DNA of 62,950 bases from Leucogyrophana mollusca (taxonomy: Eukaryota; Basidiomycota; Agaricomycetes; Boletales), in NCBI GenBank assembly GCA_021014945.1, contig MU266494.1, positions 1 to 62,950 on the forward strand, in the 5' to 3' direction. Numbering within the stretch: position 1 is the stretch's first letter; each line of letters opens with the position of its first letter. A program made the position numbers and the translations under genes. Below, in pieces: positions 1-10,759 of this stretch. The notes beneath the pieces are model-generated. The model was not told the DNA's origin. It made no database searches and worked only from the letters and a program-made list of their open reading frames with translations.

Positions 1-520
1 CACAATCTTTCAGTGCGAAACACAGTGAACTTTTTGTCCGATGTCCAGAATCAGAACATTGTTAATTTGCTGAGTAAGACCATTGTCCAGATAATGATCT
101 GGACACTGGTTATAGTGTTCACAATGTTTGAAGCGAGAACATCGATTGGGCAATTTTTGATACCTCTTGACGAAACATAATGAATTTACTTTACCGTGTC
201 TGGGTGCTGAACATTGGACAGGAAATAATCATTTAATTTTACTGTATTCCAAGATAGGATATTGTGTGAATATTGTATCTTCCTTTGCCATGTTCTTTCT
301 CATGTTCCGAGATCAGCCATTGGCCAATGCCCCCGGTGACAGTGGCAACAGTGTGCTTTCCCAAACGGTAACACTAACCCAAGGCAGGGGTTACATAAAG
401 AGTTACTCAAGTCCATTTTTACCCCGCTCGACGTATATTATTGCGAGATGAGTGGGCGGCCTAGTCGATTCCATTTCAATCAAATATCTGATATACACTT
501 TCGCCCCGCGGTGCCACCCC
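1..520. other. Left-edge region without a recognised gene
   Basis: I see no open frame with recognisable protein content, no RNA gene and no clear repeat. The region lies downstream of the first I66 inhibitor gene, so part of it may be that gene's 3' untranslated region. Confidence 0.4.
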
Positions 521-1169
521 TCAGCCCCTCATATAGTGGCTTGTCTCCACCGGCGTGAAGTTAAACAGCTCGTCAGAAGGGTACCGAGGGGGATAACCTG
601 GCAAGCGAACCAGCGGGCGGACAGCAATCTATACACGCAAATAGGGACTCAGTACCCAATATCACGGACGAGAGAGATAAGAGTACTCACATGACCGCTA
701 GGATGAAGGTCGTCAATGATCTTCCAACCAGCGGTCCTGTCAGCTGTCTCAATGCTATATACGCTGGGGCATTAGCGATCAATGGTCACAGAATGATTCC
801 CATGGCATACTCACGTATAAGGCCCGTGGTAAGCATGCTGGGTGATGACCCATTTCTCGGCCGGGTTCTTGGTGCTGGGCGATGTATAGAGCTGTCTATC
901 GATAGCCACGAGAGGTTCACCGCCAAGCTTGAGTACGTATTGGCTGTTTCCTTGAGGTTCTACAGAGAACTGTAAAGCGTTAATTCGCAGGCGCCAGAGA
1001 TAGAACCTAGTGGTTTTGCCTTTGCTCCTACGACGTCATGATCGAAACTGTCTGATGGAAAAAGTACCACTTTCTTGGGACCACCAGACCTGTCTTCAGG
1101 ACGCTCCTGCCCGACGGTGGAGTCGGTGAGCTTGCTGGTGACAATGTAATCGCCTGCTTTGAGAACCAT
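521..1169 (-). CDS. I66 family (cospin-like) serine protease inhibitor, copy 1
   Basis: Small single-domain protein of about 150 residues resembling the mushroom serine protease inhibitors of MEROPS family I66 (cospin type, beta-trefoil fold), which block trypsin-like enzymes and are regarded as defence or regulatory proteins. The N-terminus LKAGDYIVTSKLTD, the middle EKWVITQHAYHGPYT and the C-terminal IAVRPLVRLPGYPPRYPSDE match the family layout. I chose the ATG at 1169 because the close paralogue at 5899 starts at the same place. Exons join at PYT|IETAD (donor near 813) and PSGH|IAVRP. A third intron, with a weak donor GTAGGA, is needed between about 1042 and 980 to reach the frame of FSVEPQGNSQY. 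There is no signal peptide, as is usual for this family. The stop TGA is at 521-523. The central linker differs from copy 2 and is the least certain part. Confidence 0.75.
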
Positions 1170-1226
1170 GGCAAAAGTGGAAGTAAGTGGGAAAATGGAG
1201 TAGGGTGGAAGACGCGGACTTATAGC

Positions 1227-1234
1227 TTTTATAC
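1227..1234 (-). promoter_or_regulatory. TATA box of I66 inhibitor copy 1
   Basis: On the minus strand the sequence reads TATAAAAG, about 60 bases upstream of the start codon at 1169. The paralogue has TATAAA at nearly the same distance. Confidence 0.5.
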
Positions 1235-2294
1235 CTGGCCCGAGCGGAGACTACCGCCGACGATATCATCATAGTCTCCAAAGAAGTGCGGGGGTTTGCG
1301 CACATCAGCATCTGAATCCGTCCGAGGTTCTGGATTCTCGAACGATGGTGACTTCCCTCAATTCCCTGGAGCTGTGTTCGGTTCCTTGGTGCTTGGAGAC
1401 ATCGTCAATGTAGAGCGGAAGCGAGCTATCATCGCAAATGGGCAGCTATTCTAACAATACCCCGCGGGGCCCATTTGAAAACAACACGTACAGACAAGGC
1501 CACCTGACGGGTTTTGGGTTGGGCTATTATTCTGTTGTCAGGCTCCGTTCTGCCGCATCGTTAGTGTTTCAGCGTCTTAAAACCCAATGTGAGCCCTATG
1601 GAAGAAAAAGTATTCCCGCTGTAGACGATAATGGTGACTATTAGACAGAGAGGACCAGTAACGATAAGCAAATTATCAGGTACACGTGACACCCAATTCT
1701 AACTCAGCCCCAATGGCAATTCCAGCGCGAGGCCAAGAAAGCTCCCAACATCTTTCGTGACCGTGTCCTCGATCAAACTTCGATACGATACGAAGAAGAT
1801 TGCAAAGTGTGGACGAGCCGTTATCATCGTCATTGCTTGCACGAGCCTCGGCGGCTCATCAGAACCTGGTTAGGTGCGCTCCGATCAGCGGGCTCATACG
1901 TGAAACGAATTCGACGCGCCAGAGTGCGGCGACAACCCTGCCTAGCACGCGTACCTTTCGCTTCTCTATCTCCATTCTAGCTCTCATACCTATGTATTCC
2001 ATGCCTTCACATTGGACATCGCTTTGAGAAGGCTTCGAATGCATCCAGTTATGGCGACTGAATGACGAACACTGAACGCAATGTGGTTTGTTACATACAC
2101 ACCTCAGACTGGACATTGTGCCCGCCAAACTGGCTATTCGGGTCTCTTCATTCACCAGGGGGCATACATTTCTGCACTCGTACATAAGGTTGAGCGATGT
2201 CAAATCGACCTCAAGTACCTTCCTACCAGCCGCCACTCAGCCGCCACATTTACCGGTAAACGCGTCTGCAATCAACTTCCACCTTTGACGTGCG
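1235..2294. other. Divergent intergenic region between I66 copy 1 and GGT copy 1
   Basis: About 1.1 kb separates the two divergent start codons. Apart from the TATA box of the inhibitor I see no coding content. The equivalent gap in the second module (5,900-7,295) is longer. Confidence 0.4.
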
Positions 2295-4799
2295 ATGAAG
2301 GACTACAGCGATGCATTCCCTCTACGTGAGGCGAGGGCCCTTGACTCAGAACTTCCTTTACCCACTCCCAACCATAGCCCCAAATTTCGAGCCAAATCTT
2401 GCACTACTTGGATCACGGTCTTCTTGGCTGTTTTCTGCGCTCTGGCTTTCTTTTTCAGTCGAGGCGACCAAGCGCATCTCCATTCCACTACGGCTGAAAG
2501 CGTCTTCGAGTCCCATGCACCAATCACGACGGACTCTATCTGCATTCCCCATGAGCCGCCTCCTGTAGAGGTCGAAAATGGTGCAGTCTCGGCTCAGAAT
2601 GTACGCTGCTCGAACATCGGTGTGCAGATCATGGAAGACGGCGGCAATGCCGTGGACGCTGCTGTCGCCGCGGCATTTTGCATCGGCGTCGTTAACATGT
2701 TCTCGTGAGTATTTATATGGCATATCCAGAGAATGCACGCCTAGTAATAGTATAACAGTGCTGGAATAGGCGGTGGGGGATTCATGACCGTTCGCCTCCC
2801 GCCAGCTACTGAAAATGATACGTCCGAGGTGTGGACTATCGATTTCCGCGAAATGGCGCCTGGGGCAGCGTACAAGGATATGTACGTGGACAATCCTATT
2901 GCCGCTCAACTTGGCGGCCTGGCGGTTGGCGTACCCGGAGAATTGCATGGCCTCTGGGAAGCTTCGAGTCGATGGGGAGTGTTGGAGTGGAAACAGCTTA
3001 TCCAGCCAAGTATTGATCTGGCAAACGGAATCGGTTGGACCGTTGACCCCGAACTGGCTAGCTGGATTAATGATCCGGTAAGTGTCATCCATCCTATCAC
3101 AGCTATCAGATGCTGAAGGACGGTTGACAGGAATTCGAAGACCTCATGCTCAATAATCCCGATTGGTCCGCAATCTTCGCGCCTAATGGCACTATTTTAC
3201 AGGAGGGTGATCCAATCAAGAGGACGAACTACGCAACAACGCTCACCACGATCGCTACGGAGGGCATCGACGTCTTTTATGAAGTACGTTCGCGTTCAGG
3301 TCTTAAACCTTTATTAGAAAAGTTAACGATGGGGGCGCGGCATTAGGGTCCAATTGCCGATGCCATTATCAACATGATTACGACGAATAACGGGACCATG
3401 ACCCACGAAGATCTATTGAACTACGAGGTGAAGGTGGCCCCTGCGATTAACAGTACTTATCTTGGCAGAAAGGTGTACACCAACAATGCACCAACCTCCG
3501 GCCCCGCACTGCTGCTCATGCTCAATATCCTGGAACACTTCGACCTCGGACCCGTCAGGACAGGTCTCAACGAACATCGTCTCGTAGAGGCGATGAAGTG
3601 TGCGTTCGCATTTATCTCCTCTGTGATCATTCTCCTGACAAGTGGTCATCCCCGCAGTCGGGTTTGCTGCCCGGTAGGCTTTGATTCATTGGATAGCTAA
3701 TGTTTCTTGACAGTTGATCTCCGGGTACAGCACCAATATCAGTGACATAATTACACAGGAAGACGCAGATCGTATCGCCAATTTATACACAAAGCAACAC
3801 GGAGATGAGGTTGCAGCTCGTCTTACGGACGTTAGCTCGCTTAAGTTCTCACGTCTGCACGATTGCTAATGCAGCTCTTTCGTAGAACGAAACTCATCCC
3901 CCGGAATATTACCAACCTGTGTATGATATCCAAAGTACCCATGGGACGGTACGTCGCTCTGTCTCCAACGCAAACAGCATCAATATCCAACCGAATCTCT
4001 GCAGAGTCACATTTCGACAGTCGACAAGAACAGAATGGCTGTTGCGTGGACTCACACGATCAACCTTGTATTCGGCTCACAGCTTATGGAACCCACGACT
4101 GGCATTATTCTGAATGACGAGGTGAGTTCCAGTGCGACGAGGACCTCCTTCTCGACTGAGAGTTACCTCAGATGGACGACTTCTCCATCCCTGGCGTCCC
4201 AAACGCGTTCGGGCTGGAGCCCTCTCCGTGTATGTCCTGCCTCACACACCTCTTCCTCTGAAATAACGGTGGTTTTGTCCTTAGACAACTACCCGGAGCC
4301 CAGAAAACGACCCATTTCGACGACTGTGCCGACCATTTTTGAGCATGACGATGGGTCTTTCTACTTGTCCGTGGGGGGAGTAGGAGGCTCGTACATCCTC
4401 GGTGCTGTGTTCCAAGTCATACTGAACCTCGACTGGGGCATGGACGTCGGTCGGGCCATCGCAGTGGGTAGGGTCCAAGACCAACTATATCCGCTCTATA
4501 CGTTCATAGAGGAGACGCTCCCGGGAGAGTTCGTACTTGATTTGGCCTACAAAGGACATAATATCTCGCGTACGTCTGCAAAAGATTTTAGAAATATGTG
4601 TTGCACGATCAAAGCTGAGCTCACTGACAGTGTACGATCCCTGTATTGGACCACTGTCTGATGTTGAGGCTATCGTCCAGCCTGACAAGGGGATCACAAC
4701 TATTTTCGGTGCGCCCTGTTTCTGCTGCATGAGAGTCGACTGATTGTGACTACAGCTGGGGCCGATTGGAGGACAAACAGTGGAGCTGCCGGATATTAA
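2295..4799 (+). CDS. Gamma-glutamyltransferase, copy 1 (type II membrane protein)
   Basis: Gamma-glutamyltransferase / glutathione hydrolase, which cleaves the gamma-glutamyl bond of glutathione and transfers it to water, amino acids or peptides. The protein starts with about 35 polar residues, then a membrane anchor near residues 36-52 (WITVFLAVFCALAFFF), then an extracytosolic or vacuolar catalytic domain. Family landmarks seen in order: GGNAVDAAVAAAFCIGVVN, AGIGGGGFMT, the DFRE strand, NNAPTSGPALLLMLN, HPPEYY, the nucleophile segment HGT-SHISTVD, FGSQLMEP, NAFGLEPSPYNYPEP and GGVGGSYILGAVFQVILNLD. Joined by eye there are at least ten introns and no frame break. The codon of the presumed catalytic threonine (ACG, 3946-3948) directly abuts an intron. 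The last short exon ends GADWRTNSGAAGY with TAA at 4797-4799. It is paralogous to the gene at 7296. Confidence 0.9.
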
Positions 4800-5251
4800 A
4801 CTTTTGGTCGCCTAGGTCCCAATTTTTTAATCGCTGGCCGAACGGGTGCCACATACATGTTCTGCACATTGACTTTTGACTTTGTATTCTACGTTTTGGA
4901 GTATCACCAGGGAATGTGGTAGTATACCAGGGGCTTTCGCATGAGTTGAATATGTGAGGGACAAGGGTGGCCGCTGGCGACAACTGATCAGGTCGGGACG
5001 GCACATTCAAGTCGTAGAGATTCTACCATGAAGCGATAGGGTTGACGAGAGCAGAAGGCATACACGACTTAACAAAATCGGACCGTCGTCCTTGATTTTA
5101 GGCAAGACAACAGTATTGCTTCGTTGATTCGATATAAGTACGTGTGCTGGCGTATGTACGAAGGGACGAGATTCGACGCAGGTAAGTTAAGCATACAGTT
5201 ATTCTACACGACGACCACATGTACTTCTCGCCATTTACCCTAATCGAGCGA
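4800..5251. other. Convergent intergenic region
   Basis: This lies between the 3' ends of GGT copy 1 and I66 copy 2. I see no coding content or repeat beyond presumed untranslated regions. Confidence 0.4.
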
Positions 5252-5899
5252 TCAATGCCTTCTACGTGCTTTCTCTACTGGGGTGAAGTCGAAGAGTTCG
5301 TCGGAAGGGTACGGTGCAGGGTAACCTGGCATACGCAGCAAGGGGCGGACAGCAATCTACATGTCTAGTGTCACAAGTGTATTCACCAAATATGAAGACG
5401 ATATACTAACCTGACCAGTAGGGGATATATCGTCGACAATGGCCCAACCGGCACTCCTGTCAGCCGTCTCAATGCTAGGAGGGAACATCAAGGATCAGCG
5501 GCCGTCTGTACGAAATAAGGCAACTCACGTATAGGGTCCTTGGTAGCGATGCTGAGTGATGACCCATTTCTCGCCGGAAGTGTTACCATCGGGCGTCGTG
5601 TAAAGCTGCCTCCCGATAGGTAGGGTGGGATCTCCGCCGATCTTCAAGATGTATCGACTGTTTCCCTGAGGTTCGACCACGAACTGCGGCGCGTCGACAT
5701 CGTACCAGGGCAGAGGCTCGATATGTGTACTTACCGTGGGTCCTGCGACACCGTATGCATCATATTCTACATGTTCAGAGTCTGATGGGAAGAGGACGAC
5801 TGGTTTGGGGCCACCAGACCTATCATCGGGGCGGTCTCGCCCAAGGACACCGCCGGTAAGGTGGCACGTAACAACGTATTGACCTGCTTTAAGAGTCAT
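5252..5899 (-). CDS. I66 family (cospin-like) serine protease inhibitor, copy 2
   Basis: Paralogue of the gene at 521-1169. It starts with TLKAGQYVVTCHLTGG at the ATG 5899-5897 and keeps DRPDDRSGGPKPVVLFPSD, EKWVITQHRYQGPYT, IETADRSAGWAIVDD and the terminal IAVRPLLRMPGYPAPYPSDE, with stop TGA at 5252-5254. Introns interrupt at the same two 3' positions as in copy 1. A frame-preserving 51-bp stretch (GTAAGT...CAG) in the middle could be either a third intron or translated linker: read through, it gives a linker with WYDVDAP. The predicted product is cytosolic, lacking a signal peptide, with one beta-trefoil domain. The reactive-site loop cannot be assigned from sequence alone. Like copy 1 it diverges from a gamma-glutamyltransferase gene. 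Confidence 0.8.
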
Positions 5900-5952
5900 A
5901 GTGTAGTGATGATAAAGGGGAGCTTTGGAATAGAAGAACACAAGCTATGGGC

Positions 5953-5958
5953 TTTATA
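5953..5958 (-). promoter_or_regulatory. TATA box of I66 inhibitor copy 2
   Basis: TATAAA on the minus strand, about 55 bases upstream of the ATG at 5899, in the same context (GGTATAAA) as copy 1. Confidence 0.5.
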
Positions 5959-7198
5959 CCTGCTCTTACTTACCGCATTCGCATTCGAACGTAAGCTTGA
6001 AGTTGAAGAGCATATCGCCAAACAATCACAAGGTGCATGATGCGTGATGGAGTCTGTTCTAAATGGCATTATCAGATAGCGACTCAGATTCTTGATGGCA
6101 GGTCCTTGTAAGTTCGGCTCCCCGGTGTTAGCCCGACCGACAGCATGAATGGATGCAAAAAAGCTTCAGAAGCAAATGTTCCATCATGGAGCTATTTGAA
6201 CCTAGTCACTATTTGGACAGCGAAGGAGGATGCGAAGAATTTCCTCCAAACGAGGATATCAAGGTCCTAACGCAACGGTAGAGTCGCAATATCAATGGCG
6301 TCGTGTTGGCACGAAGCTAGTCTCCCGTAGGCAGTCCAAAGATTCGAAGGAAGACAGTCGTTCCTTCTCTAGCACGAAGCGGAATTTGAAATATACTTAT
6401 ACATGTGTGCCAAGGTCGTAAGTGTAATTCTGTCAAGCTATTCGTTGGCTACAGTACTCGTTGGGACACGGCGTCGGCATCTGGTCAAGAATGAATCAGG
6501 CTTGGACTAAGTGGAATTGCTCTCGTTCTCTGATGGGCTGACCACACACGGAACAGCTGGCCGGATGTCGCCTCTTCCCATCTCTACCGCCCCAGCTGAC
6601 TTCCATGTTCCGAGTCATGTAGCATTCGCACACATGTCCATGCCGGAAGAATTTCCTTTCAAATACTATCGAAGTCCGGGATGGGTGGGGTTTTCTGGGG
6701 CCTCGCCATTATGTACGACACTGGGGTTTCTGCGGGATAGTGTTACGTGCGATCATGGCCGCCTATTCCAACCACCATCCGCAGCGACCGTTCTGCTCAT
6801 GGGTCAGGCGACGGAGAAAGTTCAGATTGCAGGAAAGTGCGCGCTTTTTCATTTCGACTGGTTTTTGCCTTGGAATGTGCCATGCAGATCGCGCGCATCA
6901 TGCACCCCTGTGGCACTTATGGGCGCTATAGCTATGCTGTCGTGGACTTCGTAATATCCATAAGTATACGTTATTACCCCGCATTATTGTCTTCGTTCTG
7001 CCCGCATCACCCATCCAAGAAGACCTCGGGTTCGCCCAGTCTCCGACCGGGTCCCTAACTCTGGTAAACAATCGCATGTCTGTACTTGACGCGATCCTGA
7101 TCCACCTCTGACAGGCACCTTCGACACTAGTACTCCTGAGCGTTTTCCTTGGGGATATGGACGAGACACCTTCTATTCTCACCTCAATCTCCGCCCCG
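5959..7198. other. Divergent intergenic region between I66 copy 2 and GGT copy 2
   Basis: About 1.3 kb with several open frames on both strands but none with recognisable protein content. It probably contains the regulatory region shared by the two divergent genes. Confidence 0.35.
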
Positions 7199-7206
7199 TA
7201 TATAAG
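7199..7206 (+). promoter_or_regulatory. TATA box of GGT copy 2
   Basis: TATATAAG about 90 bases upstream of the start codon at 7296, a normal distance for a fungal core promoter with a short 5' leader. Confidence 0.5.
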
Positions 7207-7295
7207 CACCTCTGCAAGGCCAGTCCACAAAAAGGACGATTACCTTTGAAAGTCACTCCCAGCATTTGATACGCCCTTTGCTGTCGAATTTCTCT

Positions 7296-9774
7296 ATGAA
7301 GGACCGCATTCCTGATCGCGCCCCTTTGGTGCACGATGAAGTCCCTGTGTACTCGCTCGCGCCCTTTGAGAAGCAGCCAGAACTTCCCCTACATATTGGC
7401 CCACCGAAACGTCGATCCAAACTTCGGACCACGCTGTTTACGGCGACTCTAGCTGTCTTTTTCACATTGACTCTGTTTCTATTACAAGGCTATGGTTCTC
7501 CCCTTCACCAGGCGGGGACGGACTCTCACATCCCAGCAACCAGTGGCTCGCAACTGCCTCCCGTCGTAGCTCAGAATGGTGCAGTCGCAGCTCAGAATTC
7601 CCGTTGTTCGCACATCGGTGTTGCCATTATGCAGGATGGCGGCAATGCTGTGGACGCTGCCATTGCGGCCGCATTTTGCATTGGAGTCGTCAACATGTTC
7701 TCGTGAGTTCCGTGTCCCTGTAAGCAAACCGAGACGATCATTAAACGAGCAAAACAGCGCTGGAATCGGTGGGGGCGGGTTCATGACTGTTCGCATACCC
7801 CCAAAGACACCCTATGGCCAATCTGAGGTGTGGACCGTCGACTTCCGTGAGACTGCACCCGCGTTATCCCATAGGACAATGTTCGTGAACGACCCTGGGT
7901 CGGCTCAGTTCGGCGGAAAGGCCGTCGGAGTGCCTGGGGAGCTGCGCGGTTTCAGAGAAGCTCACAATCGATGGGGACGTCTGCCTTGGAGCAGACTCGT
8001 GCAACCCAGCGTGAACCTCGCGCGTGGATGGACTGTTGACGCTGAGCTACAAAGATGGATTCACGACCCCGTAAGTCCCTGCCGACGCCGCGTGTTTCTT
8101 TCGATGCTCAAACCATCGTAGGATTTCAAGCGCTTGATCCTCGAAAATCCTGACTGGAGTGCGATTTTTGCTCCAGGGGGCAGGATACTCAGACAAGGCG
8201 AATTAATCAAAAGGGAAATCTTCGCGAAAACCTTGACCGCCATTGCTGCAGGACAAGACAACCTGTTCTACGATGTAAGAGCCATTCAAGCGTTTGCGCG
8301 GGTGAATCATGATGCGAGTGACAATGATAGGGCTGGATCGGCGACTCTCTCATAAACAAGATCAGGAGCACTGGTGGGATAATGACGCACGCGGACCTCC
8401 GAGGTTATCAGGTCAAGGTAGCCCGCGCAATAACGGGAACTTATCGTGGCAGAAAGGTGTATACCACGAACGCACCCACTTCCGGACCCGCCTTGCTCCA
8501 TATGCTTAACTTACTTGAGCACTTTGACCTCGGCCCCTACAGAACTGGTCTGAACGTGCACCGTACTGTAGAGGCCCAGAAGTGTGAGTCATACTGCGAT
8601 GTCTCCATATGACTCATCTGGATTGCTTACTATCTTGATAGTTGGATTCTCGGCTCGGTAAGTTGGGTTCGATTGCACATTTAGTTTAAATTGACATTCT
8701 CCATGCAGTACAAGGATCGGGGACATAGGTTTCTCACCCAATGACACGGCTCGCATTGGAGAACTATCCACGAAAGAATTCGCAGCGAGAATCGTACATC
8801 GCCTTACCGATGTCAGTCCACGCAGGCCAGAATATGTCTTTCATCGCTTACCCAGACGTTTTTTAGGATCGCACACATCCTCCCGAATGGTATGACCCCC
8901 TGTTCGACGTGAAAGGCACGAATGGCACGGTACGTCACCTTGGGGTTGGCACGAAAGATGCGTAAGTCTGAGTTTCGGTAGAGTCACGTTTCGGCAGTCG
9001 ATAGGGATCGAATGGCTGTCTCCTTGACCCACACAGTCAATCTCGTTTTCGGCTCCCAGGTTCTTGACCCCAATACCGGTATTATTCTCAACAATCAAGT
9101 GAGTTCTTATCGACACACGCTGTTCTGTAGCTCATGTTCGACTCAGATGGATGACTTCTCCATTCCTGGCGTTCCCAATGCTTTTGGGCTGTGGCCTTCC
9201 CCATGTGCGCAACACTGCAGTATTCTATTGTCGTATACTTACTACTGGCATATCCGTAGACAACTTCCCGGAGCCTGGGAAGCGACCTGTCTCATCGACG
9301 GTGCCGACTATCTTTGAGCACGGAGACGGGTCGTTCTACCTATCCGTAGGAGGAGTGGGAGGCTCGTACATCTTCGGCGCTGTCTTCCAAGTGATTTTGA
9401 ACCTCGATTGGGGCATGGACGTCAGCAAGGCGATCGAGGTGGGCAGGGTTCAGAACCAGCTCTTCCCACTCTACACCTTCGTCGAGAGCACTCTTCCTTG
9501 GGAGTTCGTCTTGGCCTTGTACGAGAGAGGACACAACGTCTCTCGTAAGCTCCGTGTTCTACTTTCACTACTATATCACTGACTGGCGCCCATCTTACAC
9601 AGTATATGATCCCAACGTTGGGCCGCTTTCGGACGTTCAGGCCATCGTCCAGCCAGGTACCGGAATCTCGACTCTGAACGGTCAGTGGCTTTTCTCCGTA
9701 ACAGAGCTCTTGTACTCAATGGAGATGTAGCTGCGAGTGACTGGAGGACGAATGGAGGAGCCGCCGGCTATTGA
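7296..9774 (+). CDS. Gamma-glutamyltransferase, copy 2 (type II membrane protein)
   Basis: Second gamma-glutamyltransferase with the same exon plan as copy 1. I chose the ATG at 7296 because the first copy begins with the same MKD; an in-frame ATG at 7266 would add ten residues. A membrane anchor lies near residues 50-70 (FTATLAVFFTLTLFLLQ). Landmarks: GGNAVDAAIAAAFCIGVVN, IGGGGFMTVR, TTNAPTSGPALLHMLN, the nucleophile segment NGT-SHVSAVD (threonine codon ACG 8927-8929, again right at a splice donor), FGSQVLDPNTGI, FPEPGKRPVSSTVPTIFEH and GGVGGSYIFGAVFQVILNLD. The last exon ends SDWRTNGGAAGY with TGA at 9772-9774. All introns can be joined in frame. The residue before Gly-Thr is Asn rather than the His of copy 1. 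The product probably matures by self-cleavage before that threonine, as is known for the family. Confidence 0.9.
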
Positions 9775-10759
9775 AGCTAGCACCGGGATCGACTATGGGA
9801 TTGACCCGCACGAAACTGGCCTTACCAACCAATGATGTATATCATGCTGTGTATATATCCTGCGCTGTGTAACAAGCTAACGCAACAACGCGTCGACCGA
9901 CTGGGCACGGCAGTGTATGCTCAGAGCCCTCAGCCATCCTGAATCTGTGACATGTACACGTGTGGTGAATCGTATTGGGGCACTCTACGTGGATGGCAAC
10001 ACAAAACACCTCACACAAAGGAATGAATCGCATAGGGCTTGATCTCGGTGAGCCTTTGATAAGACGCCGGTTCTTGGGCGGTGCCTGTGACAGTGGCAGG
10101 TATTTCCAGTTTTAATTGGCCGTCTTGCTGATATTCTCAACCTCCTCCAGAATAGTCCTCCATGTGTGGTATGGTACTCAACTCCCGGTCACAAAACCAT
10201 GTTCCGAATGGCGACCGCCACGCTCGGGAGTGGAAACCCGGCATCGTCTTTAGTCCCAGGCAGCAATTAGCTCACTCGCCCTGGCATGCCTGAGAATTCT
10301 TGACGGTGGCTTTTCATGTTGACGATCACCCAAGCTGTATCTGGTTCATACTCGACTACTGAAATGGGGCGTGGTGAGCCCATAGTCGCCGGTCGCTCCT
10401 CGCGGCGTTGCACGTGCGCACCTGTTGTCTAACAAGTCATGGACATCCCTGATAGCTACCACCCTCTCAGTAGGGGGTGGAAGACGGAAGCTCATCAGCA
10501 CCACACCCTACTGCTATACGCTGGTGGTTTGCGATTAAGGCTAGGTCAGGTATATCTTCACCATCGGTTAGCTTAGCTGCGAGGGCAAACAAGGGGGGAG
10601 ATTATGCGATGGCCTCTTGTTCGCGGTAGAAATCTTGACCAGCTCTTAGCGGTGCAACGTAGGTCTAACACGCAACCTCCTACATGTTCGTCATAATTAC
10701 AAGTGCTCAACGCAACGATTACCTATGCTACACGATTCAGGTGGAGATCGGAGACTTTA
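9775..10759. other. Gene-poor stretch between GGT copy 2 and the DUF6534 array
   Basis: About 1 kb with only short open frames lacking any recognisable domain. I see no RNA gene, simple repeat or transposon feature. Confidence 0.4.

Larger units (their letters stand above)
521..9774. repeat. Tandem duplication of a two-gene I66/GGT module
   Basis: Two successive units each hold a minus-strand I66 inhibitor followed by a divergent plus-strand gamma-glutamyltransferase (521-4,799 and 5,252-9,774). Gene order, orientation and splice positions match, so the unit was copied as a whole. Protein divergence is substantial, so the event is not recent. Confidence 0.7.
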
